Source: Sinorhizobium terangae
GTDB lineage: Bacteria > Pseudomonadota > Alphaproteobacteria > Rhizobiales > Rhizobiaceae
DNA length: 64,000 nt
NCBI RefSeq assembly: GCF_009601505.1
Contig: NZ_WITC01000066.1
Span: 1-64,000, forward strand
Direction of reading: 5' to 3'
Numbering within the stretch: the stretch's first letter is position 1; every line of letters begins with the position of its first letter. The notes beneath the pieces were generated by a model, which searched no databases, was not told where the DNA came from, and was given only the letters and a program-made list of their open reading frames with translations. Shown piece by piece: positions 46,631 to 54,581 of this stretch. Position numbers and translations under genes: made by a program.

Positions 46631-47824
46631 ATGCGCAAGGTGTTGATTGTTTATGGGACGCGCCCCGAGGCCGTCAAATTGGCGCCATTGATCGCTGAGC
46701 TCGATCGCTCGTCCCATTGCACGCCCATCGTCGCCGTAACAGGCCAGCATCGCGAAATGCTCGACCAGGTCAACACGCTGTTCGACATCCGCCCGAGCCA
46801 TGACCTCAACATCCTGACGCAGGGGCAGAGGCTCGAAGATATCACCAATCGCGCTTTAGGCGGTGTCTGCGGCGTGATAGACGCCGAGGAACCCGATGCC
46901 GTGCTGGTTCAGGGCGACACGACCAGCTGCTTTGCGGCTGCACTTGCCGCCTTCTATCGAAAGGTCCCTTTGATCCATCTCGAGGCAGGGCTGAGAACGG
47001 GCGACCGCTACAATCCGTTTCCAGAAGAACTGAACCGCCGGCTGACGACGCAACTCGCCTGCCTGCATCTGGCGCCGACGCGGACATCGAAGGCCAACCT
47101 CCTCTCCGAGGGCGTGAACGAGCACACCATCGTCGTCACCGGCAACACGGTCATCGACGCCCTGCTCCATGTCGCGTCGCGCAACACCCCCCTCGACAAC
47201 CCGGACATGCAGAGGATTTCCGGCAGGAGGAGCGTTCTGATCACGGCGCATCGACGCGAATCCTGGGGAGAGCCGATGGCGCGAACGGCCCGTGCGATTG
47301 CCCGGCTGGCAAGCACGTTTCCGGAGATCGTATTCCTGTTGCCCGCACACCTCAATCCAGTCGTACGCGACGCGCTCATCCCCCCGCTGGTCGGCCTCGA
47401 CAATGTCCTGGTGACGCGGCCGCTCGACTATGGCGATTTCGTCCAGGCGATGCGCGACTGTTCCGTGGTTCTGACGGATAGCGGCGGCGTCCAGGAGGAA
47501 GCGCCGACCCTCGGGAAGCCGGTGCTCGTCCTCAGGGAGACGACCGAACGTCCCGAAGCCGTTGCCGCCGGCACTGTGCGGCTCGTCGGTACGGACGAGG
47601 ACCGCATTGTGCGCGAAGTGACGACATTGCTGACCGACCGGGCGGCCTATCAGGCCATGGCGCAGGCGGTGAACCCCTATGGGGACGGTCAAGCCGCGAT
47701 GCGCTCGACCCAGGCGATCGAGCACTTTTTCGGTGTCCGAAACCCGCCTGTAGAGTTCGCCCTCGAATCCGCTGAACCGTCAGCGCCACGCCCCGCGCGT
47801 GTCGTAAACGACTTTGCCGCCTAA
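46631..47824 (+). CDS. wecB: UDP-N-acetylglucosamine 2-epimerase (non-hydrolysing)
   Basis: Converts UDP-GlcNAc to UDP-ManNAc in the cytoplasm. The 397-residue protein has GTRPEAVKLAPL at the start, VTGQHREM, VQGDTTS and EAGLRTGDRYNPFPEELNRR, and C-terminal LTDSGGVQEEAPTLGKPVLVLR, all WecB signatures. It supplies WecC, encoded on the opposite strand, with a 45-bp overlap of the two gene ends (47780-47824). Confidence 0.96.
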   Translation: MRKVLIVYGTRPEAVKLAPLIAELDRSSHCTPIVAVTGQHREMLDQVNTLFDIRPSHDLNILTQGQRLEDITNRALGGVCGVIDAEEPDAVLVQGDTTSCFAAALAAFYRKVPLIHLEAGLRTGDRYNPFPEELNRRLTTQLACLHLAPTRTSKANLLSEGVNEHTIVVTGNTVIDALLHVASRNTPLDNPDMQRISGRRSVLITAHRRESWGEPMARTARAIARLASTFPEIVFLLPAHLNPVVRDALIPPLVGLDNVLVTRPLDYGDFVQAMRDCSVVLTDSGGVQEEAPTLGKPVLVLRETTERPEAVAAGTVRLVGTDEDRIVREVTTLLTDRAAYQAMAQAVNPYGDGQAAMRSTQAIEHFFGVRNPPVEFALESAEPSAPRPARVVNDFAA

Positions 47825-49036
47825 GCGCGTGTGCCGCATCGCCTTGAACGGTTCATGTTCGACCAGCAGCACGACTATGTCGGCCCGTTCCACGGCCTGG
47901 TAGGCGCCCTCGAGGCGCAGGTTGGAGTATCCTGCCAGCGAGGTCGGTAGCATGCTGACATAGGGATCCGAAACGAAGATCTCGACCTCCGGCAGGGCCT
48001 TGGCGATAAGGCCGACGACTTCGACGGCCGGACTTTCCCTCACGTCATCGACGTTCGCCTTGAAGGTCAGCCCAAGGCAGGCGATCGTTGGCGCCCTGAA
48101 CCGTTGCGCCTTCGCCACCACACGCTCGGCCACGTCGTGCGGCCGACGGTCATTGACTTCCCGTGCCGTACGGATCAGCCGCGACAATTGCGGGGCCGCG
48201 GAAACGATGAACCAGGGGTCTACCGGTATGCAATGGCCGCCCACGCCAGGACCGGGATTGAGGATGCTGACCCGCGGATGCCGGTTCGCGAGCCGGATCA
48301 CTTCCCAAACGTCGATGTGGAGCGACTCGCTGATGAGCGAGAGCTCGTTGGCGAAGGCGATGTTTACGTCGCGATAGGCATTTTCGACGAGCTTTGCCAT
48401 TTCCGCGCTTGCCGCGTCGGTGAGCAGGATTTCGCCTTGCGTGAACAGGCGGTAGATGGAAGCGGCCTTCTCCGCACATCTTGGCGTGAGGCCACCGACG
48501 ACGCGGTCGTTCGTGACGATCTCGATCATGATGCGGCCCGGCAGGACCCTTTCGGGGCAATGGGCAACAAAGATGTCCGCACCCGTCTCACCGTCGCGGG
48601 GCATCCTCAGGTCGGGCCGCAGGTCGCCGATCCAGGCCCCCACCTTTTCAGTCGTGCCGGGGGGCGATGTGGATTCCAGCACCACGATGTTGCCGGGTCT
48701 GAGCCTCGGAGCGATCTGCTTGGCCGCGGCCTCCACATAGGACAGATCCGCGGTTCTGTCCTCGTTGAAGGGCGTCGGGACCGCTATGATGAAGGCATCG
48801 GCCTCCGGCACCTCCGACGTCGCGGTAAGCCTGCCCATGGCGACCGCGCCGCTGACGGCGACGGCGAGATCAGGTTCGACGAACGGTACTTCGCCGCGCG
48901 ATACGGCCGCGACTGTCGCGGGATTGGTGTCGACGCCAATGACGTCGACACCGCGGGTCGCAATCGCGACAGCCGTTGGCAGGCCTATGTAGCCCATGCC
49001 AAGTATCGCTAGCCGGCCTCGGAACGCTTCAGTCAT
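47780..49036 (-). CDS. wecC: UDP-N-acetyl-D-mannosamine dehydrogenase
   Basis: Four-electron oxidation of UDP-ManNAc to UDP-ManNAcA, an acidic building block. In 418 residues the NAD site is AILGMGYIGLPTAVA, the middle has LVENAYRDVNIAFANEL and the catalytic Cys is in NPGPGVGGHCIPVDPW. UDP-glucose dehydrogenase-family relatives include WbpA/WbpO, but pairing with wecB favours ManNAc as substrate. First upstream gene of the leftward set is the wecG-like gene 45 bp away. Confidence 0.95.
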   Translation of the reverse strand: MTEAFRGRLAILGMGYIGLPTAVAIATRGVDVIGVDTNPATVAAVSRGEVPFVEPDLAVAVSGAVAMGRLTATSEVPEADAFIIAVPTPFNEDRTADLSYVEAAAKQIAPRLRPGNIVVLESTSPPGTTEKVGAWIGDLRPDLRMPRDGETGADIFVAHCPERVLPGRIMIEIVTNDRVVGGLTPRCAEKAASIYRLFTQGEILLTDAASAEMAKLVENAYRDVNIAFANELSLISESLHIDVWEVIRLANRHPRVSILNPGPGVGGHCIPVDPWFIVSAAPQLSRLIRTAREVNDRRPHDVAERVVAKAQRFRAPTIACLGLTFKANVDDVRESPAVEVVGLIAKALPEVEIFVSDPYVSMLPTSLAGYSNLRLEGAYQAVERADIVVLLVEHEPFKAMRHTRLGGKVVYDTRGAWR

Positions 49037-49081
49037 TGGAGATGCTCCGCATCCGTCGGGTGGATTGGGGTCGGTTTCCGG

Positions 49082-49885
49082 TCATTTGCCCGTTATCCTC
49101 TCGGGCCCAAACGCCGGGGCGGGATGGAAGAATTCCTTGAGCGATAGCTGGATGAAGGTCGCGTTGGTCGTCAGGTAGCGCCACGCCAGCCGGCGCGGCT
49201 CCTGGAGCAAGCGATATGCCCACTCCATTCCGACGCGCTGCCAGGCCAGCGGCGCGCGCTTGGTGATACCTGCCAGTACGTCGAACGATCCGCCGACGCC
49301 ATGCAGCACGGGAACGTTGAGCGACGGACCATATTTGCCGAGAAAGATCTCTTTCTTGGGGGACGTCATTCCAAGGAACAACATGTCCGCGCCGGAATCC
49401 CTGATCCCCGCCGCGATCTGACCGGCCTCGCCCGGCTGAAAATAGCCGTCGTAACTGCATGCGATCCGCAGCCCGGGAAAGCGCTCGCGGAGCCGCTCCT
49501 GCAGCTTCTGCAACACCTCGGGCCGGGCGCCGAGAAGCGCTATGGAGCGATTTTCCCTGTGCGCCAGCGAGAGGAGCCGCTCAAAAATGTCGATGCCGGC
49601 GATGCGCTCCGGCAGCGGCCGCCCGAGCAGCTTGCTGGCCCATACGATCGACTGGCCATCGGCCAACAGGAGATCGCACTCCATGAGCGAATTGCGCAAC
49701 AGCGTATCGCTGCGCAGTTTGACGATCTTGGCGGCGTTCAACACCCCGAGCAGGATCGGACTACGCGTGATCAGCGCTCTGCGGCAGGCCTCGATCACAT
49801 CATCCATTCGAACGGCATCCAGATACATGCCGAACAACAGTCGGCGGTTGACGTTCACGTCGGATCTTTGCAACAGGTCAGGCAT
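49082..49885 (-). CDS. WecG/TagA/CpsF-family glycosyltransferase
   Basis: A 267-residue GT26 transferase for a lipid-linked acceptor. Family segments: VTPNAEhi-type VLNAAKIVKLRSD, LLADGQSIVWASKLLGRPLPERIAGIDIF, GGSFDVLAGITKRAPLAWQRVGMEWAYRLLQEP. Members add ManNAcA (WecG) or glucose (GumM-type); with wecB/wecC next to it, ManNAcA is the likelier donor. Overlaps the toroid-protein gene by 8 bp. Confidence 0.92.
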   Translation of the reverse strand: MPDLLQRSDVNVNRRLLFGMYLDAVRMDDVIEACRRALITRSPILLGVLNAAKIVKLRSDTLLRNSLMECDLLLADGQSIVWASKLLGRPLPERIAGIDIFERLLSLAHRENRSIALLGARPEVLQKLQERLRERFPGLRIACSYDGYFQPGEAGQIAAGIRDSGADMLFLGMTSPKKEIFLGKYGPSLNVPVLHGVGGSFDVLAGITKRAPLAWQRVGMEWAYRLLQEPRRLAWRYLTTNATFIQLSLKEFFHPAPAFGPERITGK

Positions 49886-51146
49886 CGCTATCCTCCACGC
49901 CCGGAGCCCGGTTCACTGCCTCCTCTCCGGAAAGCCATGCATAGAGAAGCCATCCCAGTTCATAGGGGCGGCATTCGTAATCCACCCGGCTCGGCGGGAA
50001 GACCGCGTCAAGCCAGGGAAGATGCATGCCGGGCTTCAGCGCCGTGGTGAAGGCCGACATCGCCCGTACCGCCTTGTTGGGTTCGCGGCGCGCGACCTTC
50101 CGCCAGATGACGTTCTTGTCGTGAGCTATAAGGGGTGCCAGCACCTCCGGATGACGATCGAGCCAGTCCAATCCGCTGACGATTGCCCGCCAATGGCCGC
50201 TCCCCCCAGCCTGCCAAAGGTCGAGCAGTGCCATCGGCGCCATGGCGTGCTGATGCACGCTGTAGACTGGATAGCCCTCGACGACACTTCCGTCGCGGCT
50301 GTCGTAGTGCCACCACCATTGTCCGGCTGGTCCCTGCAGTGAGCAGATTCGCGCGGCGCAGGCCTCGGCCGCCGCCATGGCGGCGGGATGGCCGTGCGCG
50401 GCGTGAAGCCGCGAAAGAGCCTGGATCGGATAGACCTGATCGGCGAAGCAGCCAATATGCGCGCGCAGGCGGCCATTAACCGAGGCGGGCAGCACATGCG
50501 GAAAGAGCCCTGACGCGGCCTGGCCGCCAATCAACCGGCTTGCGGCAAATGCGGCCAATTCCCGTGTGTCCCCGAAATACCTTCCGGCGAGCGCGGCAAT
50601 GAGCGCCCATGCGCAGTTCACGGTGGCGACAGATGACTGTGAGGCAAGCAGAGCGGCAAGCTTGCGGAAAAGCCGGGAAGCATGAAAATGCCCCGCCTCC
50701 GCCGCGGCCCACGCGGCAAGCGCGATCGCCCCGGGATCGTCGGTCGTTTCGGCGCGGGCTTCGGCCGTTCGCGCCAGATCGGCAGCGGTGTTGCCATCGA
50801 GAACCTGCCGCTGCGCCGCAACGTCCAACTTGGACAATCCAAGCGCGACCATTGCCGTATAACGAAGACTCTCGCCCTCGGGCTGCTCCGACCATCCCGT
50901 GTTGGTTTTGACGGCGCGCGCCGTGTGCGCGAACAACCCCTTCTTGCGCATGCGTGGCAGGCCGCGCGCTGCCAGAGCGATCAGCTCGTCGACCCGGATG
51001 CAGGCGTCGGCGGACACCTCTTCAAGCGCCCGCAGCCTTGCGAGCGAGCCAGCCGCGATCCGACTCGCGAATCGTCGTGTCAGCTTGCTGCCTCCCGGCA
51101 CGCTCTCCGCTCTCGGAGGCAAGGAATGCTGAAACTCGATCGACAT
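49878..51146 (-). CDS. Uncharacterised helical-repeat (alpha/alpha toroid-like) protein
   Basis: I do not recognise a named family for this 422-residue protein. It has no signal peptide or membrane helix and is rich in Ala, Leu and Trp-His motifs, with repeated helix pairs (about 90-330) such as ALAAWAAAEAGHFHASRLFRKLAAL, and a conserved-looking GQWWWHYDSRDGSVVEGYPVYSVHQHAMAP segment near 300. This is like alpha/alpha-barrel enzymes acting on sugars or prenyl lipids. It overlaps the wecG-like gene by 8 bp, so the two are coupled and the protein probably acts on the same lipid-linked sugar. Confidence 0.75.
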   Translation of the reverse strand: MSIEFQHSLPPRAESVPGGSKLTRRFASRIAAGSLARLRALEEVSADACIRVDELIALAARGLPRMRKKGLFAHTARAVKTNTGWSEQPEGESLRYTAMVALGLSKLDVAAQRQVLDGNTAADLARTAEARAETTDDPGAIALAAWAAAEAGHFHASRLFRKLAALLASQSSVATVNCAWALIAALAGRYFGDTRELAAFAASRLIGGQAASGLFPHVLPASVNGRLRAHIGCFADQVYPIQALSRLHAAHGHPAAMAAAEACAARICSLQGPAGQWWWHYDSRDGSVVEGYPVYSVHQHAMAPMALLDLWQAGGSGHWRAIVSGLDWLDRHPEVLAPLIAHDKNVIWRKVARREPNKAVRAMSAFTTALKPGMHLPWLDAVFPPSRVDYECRPYELGWLLYAWLSGEEAVNRAPGVEDSDA

Positions 51147-51486
51147 GAGGAATATCCCGGGCGTCGCTATCCTGCGGAAACGGCAAGGACGGCCAAAAGG
51201 CGCGGCGAATACGGATCGATGGACCGTCGAAACCTCGAAATATCCTAGGAAATCAGGCAGGATAATCCAGTGCACTCAAAGACTTACGGAGCGCAGCCGC
51301 GCCTGACGACAATGGTGCTGATGTACTCCGAGAGGATGACGTATGCCACGGTCCACCTGACTTTCTGGATGACGCAGCGTCTGTGCCAGGCCGACACCCT
51401 ACCTCTCTCGGCAGTCTTTTGGCGTCGGCGATCTTCCTGCAATGATCACGGGAAGCTCCGCGCTCCGGGGCATATGAGGGCACGGT
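51147..51486. promoter_or_regulatory. Divergent promoter gap
   Basis: Between the helical-repeat protein gene and the next GT2 gene these 340 bp contain no gene I can support. GAGGG at about 51476 serves as ribosome site of the GT2 gene. Confidence 0.4.
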
Positions 51487-52428
51487 ATGGACAAGCCGCA
51501 AGTGGATGATCGAGGACATAACTCTGTCGTCCCGGGACAAGACGGGACGGGCAGCCTCGCAGCGGTGATCGTTACCTATAATAGCGCGTCCGTGTTGCCG
51601 GGCTTGCTCGATTCCCTGGCCGCGGGATTTGAAGGGATCGCGAACTACGAGGTAATCGTCGTAGACAATGCCTCGCGCGACGGCTCGGCCGACCTCGCAA
51701 ATGCCCATCCAATCGGCGCCAAGGTCATCAGAATGGGCCGGAATGCCGGCTATGCGGCAGGCATCAACGCCGCCACGGCCACAGTGGCGCCTTGGGCGGA
51801 TCTTCTGATCCTCAATCCGGACGTTCGGCTTCACCCCGGCGCGGCACGCCATTTGGTCGATCGGCTGGCTGAGGCGTCGGTCGGCGTGGTGGTCCCGCAA
51901 ATCCTCGGCGAGGACGGCAAAATTTGCCATTCCTTGCGGCGTGAGCCGTCTGCGGTAACGGTCTGGTCGGACGCGCTGCTCGGAACGAAACTTGCCGCCA
52001 GGATCGGGTTGGGTGAGATCGTTGCCGATCCCAAGCTTTATCAGCAAGGCGGTCGGATTGAATGGGCGACTGGTGCCATTCTGGCCATCTCGGCACGGAC
52101 CCGGCGGATAGTCGGCGATTGGGACGAGTCATTCTTCCTTTACAGTGAGGAAGTCGATTATATGAAAAGGGTTCGCCGTTCGGCGCTTTTGATCCTTTAT
52201 GACACGAATGCGCGCGCAGTTCACATCGGTGGTGCATACCATCGTAACCCGTACTTGTCCGCATTGATGACCGCTAATCGCGTCCGCTATTATCGACGGC
52301 ATCACGGACCGGTAGCCACCATGCTGTTTCGCCTTGCCATCATCGTCGGCGAAAGCATGCGGATTTTGTTAGGTCCGGGGCACCGAGCGGCGCTACGCGC
52401 CGCCCTAGCTCCGAACGCGGTCACGTGA
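51487..52428 (+). CDS. GT2-family glycosyltransferase, rhamnosyltransferase-like
   Basis: A 313-residue GT-A transferase. After a 24-residue polar extension it has LAAVIVTYNSASVLPGLLDSL, VIVVDNASRDGSADLA, NAGYAAGINAA and LLILNPDVRL (metal motif NPD), as in WbbL/RfbF rhamnosyltransferases; WDESFFLYSEEVDYMKRVR is the acceptor-side motif. With dTDP-rhamnose made by rfbACBD it is the best candidate to use it. Overlaps the end of the convergent GT4 gene by 8 bp. Confidence 0.9.
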   Translation: MDKPQVDDRGHNSVVPGQDGTGSLAAVIVTYNSASVLPGLLDSLAAGFEGIANYEVIVVDNASRDGSADLANAHPIGAKVIRMGRNAGYAAGINAATATVAPWADLLILNPDVRLHPGAARHLVDRLAEASVGVVVPQILGEDGKICHSLRREPSAVTVWSDALLGTKLAARIGLGEIVADPKLYQQGGRIEWATGAILAISARTRRIVGDWDESFFLYSEEVDYMKRVRRSALLILYDTNARAVHIGGAYHRNPYLSALMTANRVRYYRRHHGPVATMLFRLAIIVGESMRILLGPGHRAALRAALAPNAVT

Positions 52429-53644
52429 CATCGTCTTGCGGAGTTGCGCCAATAATATCCTTGTAGATTGAATCCATTCGATCGAGTTTCGCCGACCACA
52501 GGGCGGTTTGCGTCACATGCTCGTGTGCAGCGAGTCCCATCTGACAGCGCAGTTCCGGATCGATCACAAGCCTGCGAATTGCTGCAGCGATGGCAGCCGC
52601 GAGCGCTTCGGGGGTGGTGATGGGAAGCTTTATCGCACAGCGCTCCGAAGTCGCGCTTCCTGGTCCACCGCGGTCGATCACGACGAGCGGCAGCGAATAT
52701 CCCATCGCTTCCAATGCGACGTTTCCACCTGGTTCGCGATAACTTGGAAAGACAAATACGTCAGCCCGCCGGTAGAATTCGGGCAATTCTTCCTTCGCTC
52801 GCCATCCATGCAACGTGACGCGTTTGTTGAGGCCAAGCGACGCAATGAGCGTCTCGCATTCACTGCGCTCAGGGCCCTCCCCCACGATGTCGAGCTCGAC
52901 TGCAAGGTCCCGTAAGAGAGCCATAGCGCGGATAATATCGCGCGCACCTTTCGTTCGGACGAGACGTCCTACATACAGCAGCTTCGTCGGCCCCGAACGC
53001 CCCGCCCTGTCGACCGGCGGCGGAACCTCATCGAGGCCGGTTTCACTCATTACCTCGAAGCGTCGCATGCGCATCCCCGCAAGTTGTTCCTTCACATACC
53101 CGGCGATCCCAAGCACGCAGTCTGCGTTCTGAAAAGTACCGCGCAATAAGGGATCCCAGCGCCAGCGATAGCCGTCCAACCGACGCATTCCCACGAACCA
53201 TGGGGCGGAGGCATCTTCCGCTGCGAACCCCGGAGGAGACGACAGTCCCCCTCCAACCGGTCCGATAACGAGCGGTAACCCCAAGTTGGCGGCCGGCGAG
53301 GGATAGCGCATTGCGACCGGAACCGGTTGATGCACCAGATCGAAACGCTCCCCCCTATCAACGGCTTCACGGATCCAACGCCGCGCTCGGAAGTAGAAGG
53401 GGACATAGCCGGGTTTCATCATGCTGTTCAGCCGTTCCGCCCGCCCTAGAAAAGGCGGCTCCCTCCACTCCACAATCTTGATACCAGTCAATTGCTGCGC
53501 CGCCGGCGTTGCGCCTCTCTTGTGGTACGTCAGCAGAGTAAGTTCATGGCGTTCGCCAAGCCGCCGTGCCCACTGAAAAGCCACCCACGCCTCGCCAACA
53601 TCCTCGCCATCACAGGTCGGCGCAACGAGCAGGATTTTTGCCAT
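52421..53644 (-). CDS. GT4-family glycosyltransferase
   Basis: A 407-residue GT-B retaining transferase. The C-terminal domain has KLLYVGRLVRTKGARDIIRAM, DIVGEGPERSECE and PSYREPGGNVALEAMGYSLPLVV, the last containing the E-x7-E donor motif. N-terminal VAPTCDGEDVGEAWVAFQWARRL resembles WcaL/AmsK-type enzymes. ATG at 53644 is chosen because GAGG stands about 8 nt before; 53650 and GTG 53653 are alternatives. Confidence 0.92.
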   Translation of the reverse strand: MAKILLVAPTCDGEDVGEAWVAFQWARRLGERHELTLLTYHKRGATPAAQQLTGIKIVEWREPPFLGRAERLNSMMKPGYVPFYFRARRWIREAVDRGERFDLVHQPVPVAMRYPSPAANLGLPLVIGPVGGGLSSPPGFAAEDASAPWFVGMRRLDGYRWRWDPLLRGTFQNADCVLGIAGYVKEQLAGMRMRRFEVMSETGLDEVPPPVDRAGRSGPTKLLYVGRLVRTKGARDIIRAMALLRDLAVELDIVGEGPERSECETLIASLGLNKRVTLHGWRAKEELPEFYRRADVFVFPSYREPGGNVALEAMGYSLPLVVIDRGGPGSATSERCAIKLPITTPEALAAAIAAAIRRLVIDPELRCQMGLAAHEHVTQTALWSAKLDRMDSIYKDIIGATPQDDVT

Positions 53645-54581
53645 TTCCATCACCTCATCGCGTTAGGGTGCGTCCGTTGCTCCGCTCGCCCAACCGTGGG
53701 TGTCTCCACAGGAAACGTGGCGCGCTCGAAAAATCGACCGTCTGGCAGCAGAAGCTTGCCTTACATGCGATGCGGTCACCGTCGCACGCCTTTTCCAGCG
53801 CATTTATTCCAGCGAAATTGCGCAGTTCGACCGAGCACGTACTGCGCAGACATGAACCACTTATCCGCTCCATCAAATTACCGCCGGCGGGAGGAGCTTC
53901 GTGATTGCGATCGAAAGTGCAGAAAAGACCATAACTTCAAAAGTGTATGATCGATCTGTCCATGGAATCAATGCGACTGACAGTCGGCATAAAGGACGTC
54001 AGGGTGAGGTGCAGATACGTCGATCGAACGAAGCAACATGTTTCTGCTCTCCAATGCAAATCCCGCCCGATTGATTAGGAAAACTAAGTTCGCGATCTCA
54101 AGAACATGCGTGGCGAGTGAACCGGACCGTTGGCAATCACACGAATCTCCCGCCTCGCTGCCCGCGCCTATGCATGCAGATTAGCTGCGGAAGCGGCTAC
54201 GACGTTCAGACCACCAGCGCCCCGTATCTTTGCTTGTCTTTCTTGGTGCGGCGCTTTTTCGGGCCTGCCAGTGCTCAGCCGCCTAAAACCGTATTGGATG
54301 AAACGCTCGCGCGATTACTGCCGATGATCTTTGGCAGCGATGCCGTTTCGGAACACCCTTCATCCACGCGCCCTGTACCGCGCCGCACCATCAACTGTCA
54401 GAAAGTTGCTGCGCCGAGCGCGGGTTAATCACATCGGTGGAGGGTAGCCCCGCAGCTACCAATTTTAGCAGAAGGTCATAGACCGATTGCTGTCGTTCAC
54501 TGAAGGGCAAAAGCTGTCAGGATCGGCTTTTGCAAAGACTTGGGTCCGTTCGATCGCGAATGCCAATCGGGGCGGTGCGCT
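53645..54581. promoter_or_regulatory. 937-bp gap upstream of the secreted-protein gene
   Basis: I see no supportable gene. Near the end GCAAAAGC (54507-54514) and GCTTTTGC (54526-54533) form a perfect 8-bp hairpin 48 bp before the ATG, probably in the 5' leader of the giant gene. Frames in the stretch lack ribosome sites and family features. It separates the polysaccharide locus from the secretion locus. Confidence 0.45.

Noticed and set aside
54117..54428. 103-codon frame before the giant gene
   Set aside because: No ribosome site or family motif, and codon use unlike neighbours.
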